Below, piece by piece: positions 42,256-50,635 of a stretch of DNA of 64,000 nt. The notes below the pieces were generated by a model that worked only from the letters and a program-made list of their open reading frames with translations, was not told where the DNA came from and did no database searches. The DNA comes from Sulfuritortus calidifontis (GTDB taxonomy: Bacteria > Pseudomonadota > Gammaproteobacteria > Burkholderiales > Thiobacillaceae): NCBI RefSeq assembly GCF_003967275.1, contig NZ_AP018721.1, positions 2,170,001 through 2,234,000 of the forward strand. Reading direction: 5' to 3'. Position 1 is the first letter of the stretch, and the number at the start of each line of letters is the position of its first letter. The position numbers and the translations under genes are program-made.

Positions 42256-42525
42256 CTAGCGCGGGCAATTCTTCTTGCACTCGTGGTAGCTGCTCCAGCA
42301 GACCTTGTGGCCTTCCGGCGTGATGTAGGTGCCGCTCCTGCTGTCGGACGCCTTGTATTGTTCAAAGCAGCGCTGCTTCTGCTCCTCGCACTTTTGCACG
42401 CAGGCCGCATTGGCCGATTGAGCGAGTTGGAACGGGGTACTGGCAACAGCCGAGGTACTGCCCGCATGGACACTCGTCGCGGCAAGACAGAACATGACAA
42501 AGAGGGCTTTCGTTAAGTGTCGCAT
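42256..42525 (-). CDS. Small exported Cys-rich protein, unknown
   Basis: 89 residues. Sec signal peptide (MRHLTKALFVMFCLAATSVHAG), then a mature domain with six cysteines in CVQKCEEQKQRC and CWSSYHECKKNC, an alternating CxxxC/CxxxxxxC pattern that suggests a disulfide-stapled helical hairpin (CHCH-like spacing). AGGAGA ribosome site 9 bases before the ATG. Last gene of the minus-strand exported cluster. No family recognised. Confidence 0.65.
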   Translation of the reverse strand: MRHLTKALFVMFCLAATSVHAGSTSAVASTPFQLAQSANAACVQKCEEQKQRCFEQYKASDSRSGTYITPEGHKVCWSSYHECKKNCPR

Positions 42526-42584
42526 GGCCTAATCTCCTATCGTTTCGGGTTGAACAACATCACATCGCACAGGGCGCACAAAAA

Positions 42585-42971
42585 TCAGCCGGGCAGCGAC
42601 CGGAATGACCATCCCGCCTGCCGGCAGGCCCGCTCGGCCCATTCTCGCGGCCCGCCATAGTCCAGGCTGCCCCCACCCACACCAGCATCCTGACGCGCCT
42701 CATTGAAACGCCACCCTCGCTGAACATGAGAAGAAAGACTGGAAAAGGGTGGGACCAAGCCCACGCTGCACTCCACGGCCTGCTCCACCAAGGTCAGTTC
42801 CCGCCGGCTGGAATCCGCTTCCAATCGCAATCGATGACGAACGCGCCGGCTGCCGAGCAACCAGCGGGATTGGATGACCTCCTTCTCCGCCATCAGCAGC
42901 CCACCAGCCCGGCTGGTCTGCCAGCCTTGCTGTTTCAGGGCCGATTCCAGTTCGGACAGCAGGTTCGTCAT
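42585..42971 (-). CDS. Hypothetical protein, unknown
   Basis: 128 residues, no signal peptide. Basic, Arg-rich middle part (SRWLLGSRRVRHRLRLEAD) followed by a Gly-rich segment and a C-terminal WAERACRQAGWSF. Its start is 7 bp from the stop of the large exported protein upstream, so it is co-transcribed. I do not recognise a family; codon use looks like that of the neighbours. Confidence 0.55.
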   Translation of the reverse strand: MTNLLSELESALKQQGWQTSRAGGLLMAEKEVIQSRWLLGSRRVRHRLRLEADSSRRELTLVEQAVECSVGLVPPFSSLSSHVQRGWRFNEARQDAGVGGGSLDYGGPREWAERACRQAGWSFRSLPG

Positions 42972-42978
42972 GGTCGGC

Positions 42979-45900
42979 TCATTTCAGCCCGCACTGCCGC
43001 ATCAATGCCGCTTCGCCACAGCTGATCTCCTCCATCGCGCAGCGGATCCATTCGGCGTTCTCCTTGCGGAAGCATTGGGTGTAGGTGCCGTCCGGGCCCG
43101 GCGGACATTGCCGGGCGGCCTGCCGGGCCGCCTCGATGCAGGCGCTGTAGGCGGCGGAACAGGCGCGGTCGGCGCCCAGGGTGACAGTGGTGATGCTGGC
43201 GCTGGCCGGGTCCTGGCGCTGGTTGTGCGCGCGCAACTCGGCGATCTTCTTGCGGTAGGGCTCGAAGCATTTCTGCGCGGCCGCGGCCTTGTCCGCCCTT
43301 TCGCTTTCTTCGTTCACCTGCGCCTTGCGCTCGAGGGGCTGCAGGCCGATGGTGATCTCGCTGCGCGCGCCGGAAGCGAGGGTGATGCTGTCGCTGCCGG
43401 GCAGATAGCCGCTGGCCGAGACCTCGATCCGGTAGCTGCCGGGCGCCAGCCCGGTCAAGGTGGGGGTGGCGCCGCTGGCGCTGGCGCTGGCCGCGCCGGA
43501 GAGCACCACGCTGGCGCCCGCGATCGGCTGGCCGCTGCGGGCATCCCGTACCCGCACCGTGAGCGCGGCAGGCGTCTTCCGCTCCACCCCCTTGCTCAGG
43601 CGCAGGGTGACGGCATAGTCGGTCTGCCGCGCCGGGTCGATGGCGAGGCTCTGGGCGCTGCTGAGGTAACCGGGCGCCTCGGCCTCGATGGTGCTGGTGC
43701 CGCGCGCCACCCGCTGGAAGCTCAGGCTGCCCTTGGGCGCGCCTGCCTGGGAATCGCCCTCGGGCGAGCGAATGCGCACCGTGGCGCCGTGGATGGGGGC
43801 GCCGCTGGCGGCATCCACCACCTGCACCGAGACCCGGGCATGGGTCGGCACCGGCTTCTGCTTGGTCAGGCTGGCCTGCAATTCGTACTCGCGCTGCTTG
43901 AGCGGGTGCACCTTCAGCTCCAGCTCCACCGGCTCATAGCCCTTGAGATTGACCCGGACCCGATGCTCGCCCGGCGGGATGCCGGCGCAGGTCAGCCTGG
44001 GGCCGCGGCCGTCGCAGACCCGCTCGAAGCCGGGGCCGTTGAGCTGCAACCAGCCGCTCTCGCCGATGGGCTTGCCGCTTGTGCCGTCCTTCACCCGCAC
44101 CGCCAGATTGCTGGGCAGGCCCTTGAGGAAGGCCTGATCGATGAAGCCGAAGGGATCGGCCGGCAGGGCCTGGATACGGCGCACCACCGGCAGCAGCTTG
44201 TGGTTTTCCTCGGCGACCACGGGGTTCTCCAGGCCGCCGTAGCGACGATAGACGAAGCTGTACCACTGGTTCACATAGCCGCTGGCCTGCGCATAGGCCG
44301 CCCGGTAGTCGGTCGCCAGCCGTTCGGCCTTGCTGGCGAAATCCTTGCTCTCGGGCCGGGCCGTGGCCACGTGCTGGCGCAGCGCGGCCTGCAGCCCTTC
44401 GGCGCGTTCGACCGCCTTGGCCATCTGTTCGGCGTATCTCGCGGCGTTCTGGCGCAGCTGGGCGAACTCGGCGCGGGTCGCCTCGGGGTCGTAATAGAGA
44501 TTGGCCGCGATCTCGTCCACCAGCAGGACCTGGCCCAAGAGATCGGCCGCCTTGAGGCCGCCGTGCATCAGGGCGGCGCCGGACTCGAGCGGGTTGGACA
44601 CGGTATACCCCACCCCTTCGGCCACCTTACCCGCCCCCCAGAGCGCACCCGACCCGGCATACCACAGGGCATTGCTGAAGCTGCTGCCGAAGGCGCCGGC
44701 CACGCCCTTTTCCTTGCTCAGGCGGTAGAAGGCCTCGCCGCCGGCCTCCACGCCCTGGCCGAAGAGATCGGCCACCATCTTGGCCGGTTCGGTCACCGCA
44801 TGCTTGAACGCCTTGTCGAAGGCCTCCCAGTTGTCGATGCCGCGGTTCTCCATGGCAGCCCGCTCGCGCTCGACGCGGTAGCCGTGCGAGAGCGAGCCGG
44901 CGGCCGGCAGCACCGTGGCCACCACGCCGGCCCCCTTGGCCGCCTGGGGCAACAGCTTGCGCAGCGCCTGGGCAGGCGCGCCGCCCTTGGCCGCGGCGCT
45001 GTTCACCGCGGCCATGATCGTCTTGGCCTTCTGCGCCGCCTCGACCAGGCCCGTGCCCTTGCGGATCACGTCGTCGATGGTCTGGCCCATGGCCTTGAGC
45101 TGCAGGCGGGCCTCGGCCGGCGAGATCTCGCCCGCGGCCAGGCGACGCAGCACCTGGGTGCCCTCGTCGACGCGCGCGGGCACCTTGCCGCCGAGCGCCT
45201 CCACCCGCGGCGCGATCTGCCGGTCGAACTGCTTCACGTATTGCCGCGCCTGTTCCTGATACCAGCCCTGGGCCGCCGCCTCGGCCTCCTGCATGATGCG
45301 CACCGCGCGCGGGTCGCCCGCCTCCAGGCCGAGTGCCTTGACCTGCCTGGCCGCATCGTCGATGAGGTCCTGGGCCTTGTTGCGGGCGAGGTTGCTCTTG
45401 TATTCCATGACCTGGGACAGCTGCTCGACGTCGCGCAGGCGCTGGTTCTTCGGGCCCTTGATGATGGCCTCGCCCTCGCCCGGCCTGCCGCCGTAAGCCT
45501 CGCTGGCCAGATAATCGGTCACCTCGAGGTTGTGCTGGTGGGCGAACTCGGCCGCCTCCTGGGCATATTTCTCCGCCGCCTTGGGGTCGGTCGGACGCGC
45601 CTTGCCGGTGGCGGCCTCGAAATAGGCCTCCTGCACGCTGCGCGCGCTGTCCTTGATGCGGATGTCCTTGTAAATCTTCTCCTTCACCACCCGGCCCGCC
45701 TCGTCCAGCCGCTCCACCTCGCCCACCTCGACGCGCGCGGTGACGTCCCAGTCCTGGCCGACCTTGATCTGGCCCGAGGGATTGGTCGCCTCGAAGAACA
45801 CGATCTTGTCCGGGCTGACATTGAGCTGGCTGGCCAGGCGCTGGCGCGCCAGCTCGCGCGTGGTCTGCTCGACCGCCTGGATTTCCCGGTTGACCGCGCG

Positions 45901-46137
45901 CTTGAGGGCATCGCTGCCGAACTGGTTGAGCCGGCTGATGGCCATCGGGTCCTGGCGCAGGGCGAGGGCGGCCTGGCGCGTCGCCTGGGCATCGCCCGCC
46001 TTCAGGGCGCGGGTGAATTCGCCGATGCGGGCGTCGGCGGCCTGGACCGCCATGGTGTAGGCCTTGTCGGCCCAGGCGGGGGCAACCACCAGGCAGGCGG
46101 CGAGGAGAAGGAGGCGGCGGACGGCGTTTCCGAACAT
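42979..46137 (-). CDS. Large exported protein with PEGA/CarboxypepD_reg-like repeats, unknown
   Basis: 1052 residues. Signal peptide at 1-24 (MFGNAVRRLLLLAACLVVAPAWA). Residues about 25-420 are charged alpha-helical, probably coiled coil; about 440-560 hold a hydrophobic Gly/Ala region (SNALWYAGSGALWGAGKVAEGVG). From about 690 to 970 there are at least three beta-sandwich domains of the PEGA or carboxypeptidase-regulatory type (VRVNLKGYEPVELEL; SGAPIHGATVRI..EAEAPGYL; SGQPIAGASVVLSG..VSASGYLPG). The last about 85 residues contain six cysteines. The ATG at 46137 has AGGAGA upstream; an in-frame extension to 46215 was rejected. Likely surface or periplasmic; function unknown. Confidence 0.7.
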   Translation of the reverse strand: MFGNAVRRLLLLAACLVVAPAWADKAYTMAVQAADARIGEFTRALKAGDAQATRQAALALRQDPMAISRLNQFGSDALKRAVNREIQAVEQTTRELARQRLASQLNVSPDKIVFFEATNPSGQIKVGQDWDVTARVEVGEVERLDEAGRVVKEKIYKDIRIKDSARSVQEAYFEAATGKARPTDPKAAEKYAQEAAEFAHQHNLEVTDYLASEAYGGRPGEGEAIIKGPKNQRLRDVEQLSQVMEYKSNLARNKAQDLIDDAARQVKALGLEAGDPRAVRIMQEAEAAAQGWYQEQARQYVKQFDRQIAPRVEALGGKVPARVDEGTQVLRRLAAGEISPAEARLQLKAMGQTIDDVIRKGTGLVEAAQKAKTIMAAVNSAAAKGGAPAQALRKLLPQAAKGAGVVATVLPAAGSLSHGYRVERERAAMENRGIDNWEAFDKAFKHAVTEPAKMVADLFGQGVEAGGEAFYRLSKEKGVAGAFGSSFSNALWYAGSGALWGAGKVAEGVGYTVSNPLESGAALMHGGLKAADLLGQVLLVDEIAANLYYDPEATRAEFAQLRQNAARYAEQMAKAVERAEGLQAALRQHVATARPESKDFASKAERLATDYRAAYAQASGYVNQWYSFVYRRYGGLENPVVAEENHKLLPVVRRIQALPADPFGFIDQAFLKGLPSNLAVRVKDGTSGKPIGESGWLQLNGPGFERVCDGRGPRLTCAGIPPGEHRVRVNLKGYEPVELELKVHPLKQREYELQASLTKQKPVPTHARVSVQVVDAASGAPIHGATVRIRSPEGDSQAGAPKGSLSFQRVARGTSTIEAEAPGYLSSAQSLAIDPARQTDYAVTLRLSKGVERKTPAALTVRVRDARSGQPIAGASVVLSGAASASASGATPTLTGLAPGSYRIEVSASGYLPGSDSITLASGARSEITIGLQPLERKAQVNEESERADKAAAAQKCFEPYRKKIAELRAHNQRQDPASASITTVTLGADRACSAAYSACIEAARQAARQCPPGPDGTYTQCFRKENAEWIRCAMEEISCGEAALMRQCGLK

Positions 46138-46147
46138 CGGTCTTCTC

Positions 46148-46957
46148 CTAGCGCAGCCACTTGAACAGCTTGTCGAGCAGGTTCGGATCGAACTCGCGCT
46201 TGAGCCGTTCGGCATACTGCTTGAGCAACTCGGGGGTCAGTGCGCTCTCTTCGATGTCGCGCAGGCGGCGGGCGGCGGCCTTGCCGTCGCCAGCCACCTG
46301 GATCAGGATCGCCTCGGCCAGCACGAAACGGTCGTCGCCGGTGGCGCCGGCCATGCGGTTGAAATACTGCCGGCCCTGGGCCACCTGCCCGGTCAGGGCA
46401 TACAGGCTGGCCAGGGTGGCGATCGGCATCCATTCGCGCGGGGCCGTCTCGTCGGCCAGGGCGATCTCCAGGTGCCTCGCCGCCGCGGCGTAGTCCTGCC
46501 GCGCCAGGGCCAGACTGGCCAGCTTGGACCGCGCGCCGCGGTGGGCGGGGTCCATAGTCAGCACCTGGCGATAGGCCTGCTCCGCCAGGGCGCGGTCTTC
46601 CAGCTGCACCGACAGGTCGCCCAGGCGTTCCCAGTGCTCGATCACCTCGGGTTCGAGCGCCAGGGCGCCCAGGAGGTAATCCCGGGCGCGGCCGTGTTCG
46701 CCTTGGCGCGCCAGGGCCTCTGCGATCTGCGCCCGGGTCTCGGCCAGTTGGACGATCAGCTCCAGGCTGACCGGCGGCCGGCTAAATTGCTCGGCCAGAC
46801 GTGCCTCCTCCTGTGCCAGATAAGCGGGGATCTTGGCGTCGGCCGCCTCCTGAGGGGCCTGGACCGGCCGGGGCGCCGCGCCGCCGGCCAAGGGGGACAG
46901 CAACAGGGCGAGCGCGGTCACAAGCAGCAGACCGCGAGAAAGGCGAAGGAGCGGCAT
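46148..46957 (-). CDS. Exported TPR protein
   Basis: 269 residues with a signal peptide (MPLLRLSRGLLLVTALALLLSPLAGGAAP) and about five tetratricopeptide-like repeats (ALARQGEHGRARDYLLGALALEPEVIEHWERLG..., AYRQVLTMDPAHRGARSKLASLALARQDYAAA). It lies 10 bp upstream of the 1052-residue exported protein on the same strand and is probably its periplasmic partner. A longer in-frame start (47014) would place charged residues before the signal peptide and was rejected. Confidence 0.75.
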   Translation of the reverse strand: MPLLRLSRGLLLVTALALLLSPLAGGAAPRPVQAPQEAADAKIPAYLAQEEARLAEQFSRPPVSLELIVQLAETRAQIAEALARQGEHGRARDYLLGALALEPEVIEHWERLGDLSVQLEDRALAEQAYRQVLTMDPAHRGARSKLASLALARQDYAAAARHLEIALADETAPREWMPIATLASLYALTGQVAQGRQYFNRMAGATGDDRFVLAEAILIQVAGDGKAAARRLRDIEESALTPELLKQYAERLKREFDPNLLDKLFKWLR

Positions 46958-47130
46958 CGTTTTTCTATTGCGTGATCGGCTATCGACCCTTTCACTGTAT
47001 TTGATCCGGCACAAGGGTCAAGCGGATGACCGCCGCAACCCCCACCGCCGGCAGGGACAAGAAAGACTGGAAAAAACCGCCGCCGCCCGCAGATACTAGA
47101 GGTCTTGAATCGAACCTGTACAAGCCAACC

Positions 47131-49155
47131 ATGAATCCCTTGCTCGACTACTCCGGCCTGCCCCGTTTTGCCGACATCCAGCCCGACCACGTCGGCCCCG
47201 CCATCGATCAGCTGCTCAGCGAAAACCGCGCCCTGGTGGCGAAGCTGGCCGACAGCGCCGAGGCGCCGACCTGGGCCAACTTCGTCGAGCCCCTGGAGGA
47301 CGCCAACGAGCGCCTGTCCCGCGCCTGGGGCCAGGTCTCCCACCTGCACTCGGTGATGGACAGCCCGGGGCTGCGCGAGGCCTACAATGCCAAACTGCCC
47401 GAGGTGACCCAGTACTATGCCGAACTCTCCCAGCACGAGAGGCTGTACGCCAAGTTCAAGGCCCTGGCCGCCAGTGCCGGCTTCGCCTGGCTGACGCCGG
47501 CGCAGAAGAAGGTGATCGACAACGAACTGCGCGATTTCCGCCTGGGCGGCGCCGAATTGCCGGCCGACAAGAAGGCGCGGTTCATGGCCATTCAGGAAGA
47601 ACTGGCCAAGCGCTCGGCCAAGTTCGAGGAGAACCTGCTCGACGCCACCAACGCCTATGCCCGCTACGTCGAGGACGAAAAAGACCTGGCCGGCCTGCCC
47701 GAGGATGCCCTGACGGCGGCGCGCGAGGCGGCCGAGAAGGATGGCAAGCCGGGCTGGAAGTTCACCCTGCGCGCGCCCTCCTATCTGCCGGTCATGCAGT
47801 TCTGCGACAACCGGGCCTTGCGCGAGGAGCTGTACCGCGCCTATGTCACCCGCGCCTCGGAATTCGGCCCGGCCGAGCTCGACAACACCGAGCTGATCAA
47901 ACAGATCGTCCGGCTGCGGCGCGAGGCCGCGCAACTGCTCGGCCACCAGAACTATGCCGAGGTGTCTTTGGTGCCCAAGATGGCCGAGCGGCCCGACCAG
48001 GTGCTGGACTTCCTCAACCAGCTGGCCAAACGGGCCAAGCCCTTCGCCGAGCGCGACATGCAGGAGATGCGCGAATTCGCCGCCAAGGAGCTGGGCATGG
48101 CCGAGCTGGCCGCCTGGGACCTGGCCTGGGTCTCGGAGAAGCTGCGCATCGCCCGCTATGCCTTCTCCGAGCAGGAGGTGAAACAGTACTTCCCCGAGCC
48201 GCGCGTGCTGGCCGGCCTGTTCCGCCTGATCGAGACCCTCTACGGCCTGGAGATCCGGCCCACCCCGGCCCCGGTCTGGGACAAGGACGTGCAGTTCTAT
48301 TCCCTGCACGACCGCAGCGGCCAGCTGGTCGGCCAGTTCTATCTCGACCTCTATGCCCGCGAAACCAAGCGCGGCGGTGCCTGGATGGACGACGCCATCT
48401 GCCGGCGGCGCAAGGGCGAGACCATCCAGACCCCGGTGGCCTATCTCAACTGCAACTTCTCGCGCCCGGTCGGCAACAAGCCGGCGCTGTTCACCCATGA
48501 CGAGGTGATCACCCTGTTCCACGAAACCGGCCACGGCCTGCACCACCTGCTGACCCGCGTGGAAGAGCTGGGCGTCTCCGGCATCAACGGCGTCGAGTGG
48601 GACGCGGTGGAGCTGCCCTCGCAGTTCATGGAGAACTTCTGCTGGGAATGGGACGTGCTCAAGCACATGACCGGCCACGTCGACACCGGCGCGCCGCTGC
48701 CCAAGGATTTGTTCGACAAGATGCTGGCGGCGAAGAACTTCCAGGCCGGCATGCAGACCCTGCGTCAGATCGAGTTCGCCCTGTTCGACATGCACCTGCA
48801 CTACGACTTCGACCCGGACGCCGGCAAGAGCGCGCTGCAATTGCTGGACGAGATCCGCCGCCAGGTGGCCGTGGTGATCCCGCCCGACTACAACCGCTTC
48901 CCCAACAACTTCTCCCACATCTTCGCCGGCGGCTATGCGGCGGGCTACTATAGCTACAAGTGGGCCGAGGTGCTGTCGGCGGATGCCTACAGCCTGTTCG
49001 AGGAAGACGGCGTGCTCAACCCGGAGACCGGCCATCGCTTCTGGAGCGAGATCCTGGGTGTTGGCGGTTCGCGCACAGCCCTCGAATCCTTCGTCGCCTT
49101 CCGCGGCCGGGAACCCACCATCGATGCCTTGTTGCGGCACAATGGCATGATCTGA
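47131..49155 (+). CDS. prlC: Oligopeptidase A (M3 metallopeptidase)
   Basis: 674 residues of the M3 family. The zinc site HETGHGLHHLL (HExxH) is at about residue 465, with the third ligand Glu in the following EWDAVELPSQFMENF helix. It trims signal peptides and other oligopeptides in the cytoplasm. The ATG at 47131 gives the family start MNPLLDYSGLPRF; the longer frame from 47026 is Lys/Pro-rich and not family-like. No ribosome site is obvious. Confidence 0.95.
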   Translation: MNPLLDYSGLPRFADIQPDHVGPAIDQLLSENRALVAKLADSAEAPTWANFVEPLEDANERLSRAWGQVSHLHSVMDSPGLREAYNAKLPEVTQYYAELSQHERLYAKFKALAASAGFAWLTPAQKKVIDNELRDFRLGGAELPADKKARFMAIQEELAKRSAKFEENLLDATNAYARYVEDEKDLAGLPEDALTAAREAAEKDGKPGWKFTLRAPSYLPVMQFCDNRALREELYRAYVTRASEFGPAELDNTELIKQIVRLRREAAQLLGHQNYAEVSLVPKMAERPDQVLDFLNQLAKRAKPFAERDMQEMREFAAKELGMAELAAWDLAWVSEKLRIARYAFSEQEVKQYFPEPRVLAGLFRLIETLYGLEIRPTPAPVWDKDVQFYSLHDRSGQLVGQFYLDLYARETKRGGAWMDDAICRRRKGETIQTPVAYLNCNFSRPVGNKPALFTHDEVITLFHETGHGLHHLLTRVEELGVSGINGVEWDAVELPSQFMENFCWEWDVLKHMTGHVDTGAPLPKDLFDKMLAAKNFQAGMQTLRQIEFALFDMHLHYDFDPDAGKSALQLLDEIRRQVAVVIPPDYNRFPNNFSHIFAGGYAAGYYSYKWAEVLSADAYSLFEEDGVLNPETGHRFWSEILGVGGSRTALESFVAFRGREPTIDALLRHNGMI

Positions 49156-49177
49156 ACGACAACATTAGGAGACGGCG

Positions 49178-49630
49178 ATGGGTCGATGGATCTGGCTGGG
49201 CTTGCTCTGCCTGCCCCTCGTTTCGCAGGCGGCCGAGATGTATCGCTGGGTCAGCCCCAGCGGCGTCATCACCTACTCCGACTCGGCGCCGCCGGTCGGC
49301 GCGGCCCAGCCGGCACGGGTCTACCGCGAAAGCGAGGCACCGAGCGAGGCGGCCCCGGGGGCGGAAAAGCCCGCCGTCGTGCTCTACGCCTTCGCCTGCG
49401 GCCCGCTCTGCGACGACGCCATGGCCTGGCTGGCCGAGCGCAACATCACCTATAGCCTGAAGAACCCGCAGACCGAAGCGGAGGCGGCGACCGAACTCAA
49501 GAAGATGACCGGCGTGATGGAAGTGCCGGTGCTGCGCGTCGGCGACAAGCACCACAAGGGCTTCGAGCCGGCCAACTGGACCCGGCTCTTGACCGGCGCC
49601 GGCTATGCCGTGCGCGCCGGAAAACCCTAA
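49178..49630 (+). CDS. DUF4124-glutaredoxin-like fusion, exported
   Basis: 150 residues: signal peptide (MGRWIWLGLLCLPLVSQAAE), a DUF4124 module (MYRWVSPSGVITYSDSAP), an Ala/Pro linker and a glutaredoxin-like fold (VVLYAFACGPLCDDAMAWLAERNITY, then MEVPVLRVGDKHHKGF). The Cys pair is CGPLC (three residues between), not CPYC, so classic glutathione chemistry is uncertain. An AGGAGA ribosome site is upstream. Probably a periplasmic thiol protein. Confidence 0.75.
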   Translation: MGRWIWLGLLCLPLVSQAAEMYRWVSPSGVITYSDSAPPVGAAQPARVYRESEAPSEAAPGAEKPAVVLYAFACGPLCDDAMAWLAERNITYSLKNPQTEAEAATELKKMTGVMEVPVLRVGDKHHKGFEPANWTRLLTGAGYAVRAGKP

Positions 49631-49672
49631 GAGCCCCTTTACCAGCGGGCCGTCTGCAGCCCGACGCCAGCC

Positions 49673-50437
49673 ATGAAACTCGCCACCTGGAACGTCAATT
49701 CCCTCAAGGTCCGCCTGCCCCATCTGCTCGACTGGCTACAGCAGAGCCAGGCCGACGTGGTCTGCCTGCAGGAGACCAAGACCGAGGACGCCAACTTTCC
49801 CCGGGCCGAGATCGAGGCCGCCGGCTATCAGGCCGCCTTCGCCGGGCAGAAGACCTACAACGGTGTCGCCATCCTGAGCCGCCAGCCCCTGCAGGACGTG
49901 CAGGTCGGCATCCCCGGCCTGGCCGACGAACAGAAGCGGGTGCTCGCAGTCACCGTCGGCACCACCCGCATCATCGACCTCTACGTGCCCAACGGCCAGA
50001 GCGTCGATTCCGACAAATACCAGTACAAGCTCAAGTGGCTGGAGGCCCTGGCCGACTGGCTGAAAGCGGAACTTGCCCAGTACCCGGAGCTGGCCGTGCT
50101 CGGCGACTTCAACATCGCGCCGGAAGACCGCGACGTCTACGACCCCGCGGCCTGGGCCGGCCAGGTGCTGTGCTCGGAATCGGAGCGCGCCCACTTCCGC
50201 GCCCTGCTCGGCCTGGGCCTGAAGGACGGTTTCCGCCTGTTCGAGCAGCCGGAGAAGAGTTATTCCTGGTGGGACTACCGCCAGGGCGCCTTCCGCCGCA
50301 ACATGGGCCTGCGCATCGATCACATCCTGCTCTCGCCCGCGCTGGCCCGGCGCTGCACCGCCTGCACCGTGGACACCGCGCCGCGCAAACTGGAACGCCC
50401 CTCCGACCACGCCCCGGTCATCGCCGAAATCGGCTGA
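49673..50437 (+). CDS. xth: Exodeoxyribonuclease III (AP endonuclease)
   Basis: 254 residues of the EEP nuclease family: [56 protein letters not shown] and the terminal SDHAPV. It cuts at abasic sites and removes 3' blocks. ATG follows the previous gene by 42 bp. Confidence 0.95.
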   Translation: MKLATWNVNSLKVRLPHLLDWLQQSQADVVCLQETKTEDANFPRAEIEAAGYQAAFAGQKTYNGVAILSRQPLQDVQVGIPGLADEQKRVLAVTVGTTRIIDLYVPNGQSVDSDKYQYKLKWLEALADWLKAELAQYPELAVLGDFNIAPEDRDVYDPAAWAGQVLCSESERAHFRALLGLGLKDGFRLFEQPEKSYSWWDYRQGAFRRNMGLRIDHILLSPALARRCTACTVDTAPRKLERPSDHAPVIAEIG

Positions 50438-50576
50438 CATCCCCTCGGAGCCGCGGCCCGCAAGGGCCCCGGCACCCCCGCCCCAAGGAGCATATACTCA
50501 AAATGCATTCGGCTTGACCGAGGTCAATTCCCTGGCCTAGGCGGGGGTTTTATTTAGTGCTAATGTTCACCGATAA

Positions 50577-50592
50577 ACGCTAGATATAGTGA
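50577..50592. promoter_or_regulatory. NrdR-box-like operator
   Basis: ACGCTAGATATAGTGA matches the NrdR consensus (ACACTATATATAGTGT type) at 13 of 16 positions by eye, 44 bases before the ribonucleotide reductase start. A second, paired box expected a few helical turns away is not clear. Implies repression by NrdR when dATP is high. Confidence 0.55.
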
Positions 50593-50635
50593 TTTATCCG
50601 CGGCCCCGCCGCCTAGCTCACAACAGGAGACAGTG

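Noticed and set aside
38796-42500. Long frame opposite/alternative to ppc starting in the Cys-rich gene
   Set aside because: Pro/Arg-rich frameshift shadow of ppc; no family motif, and ppc explains the region.
50438-50635. Cobalamin riboswitch before nrdJ
   Set aside because: I could not find a B12-box-like GCCACTG or the pseudoknot layout; only an NrdR-like box is supported.
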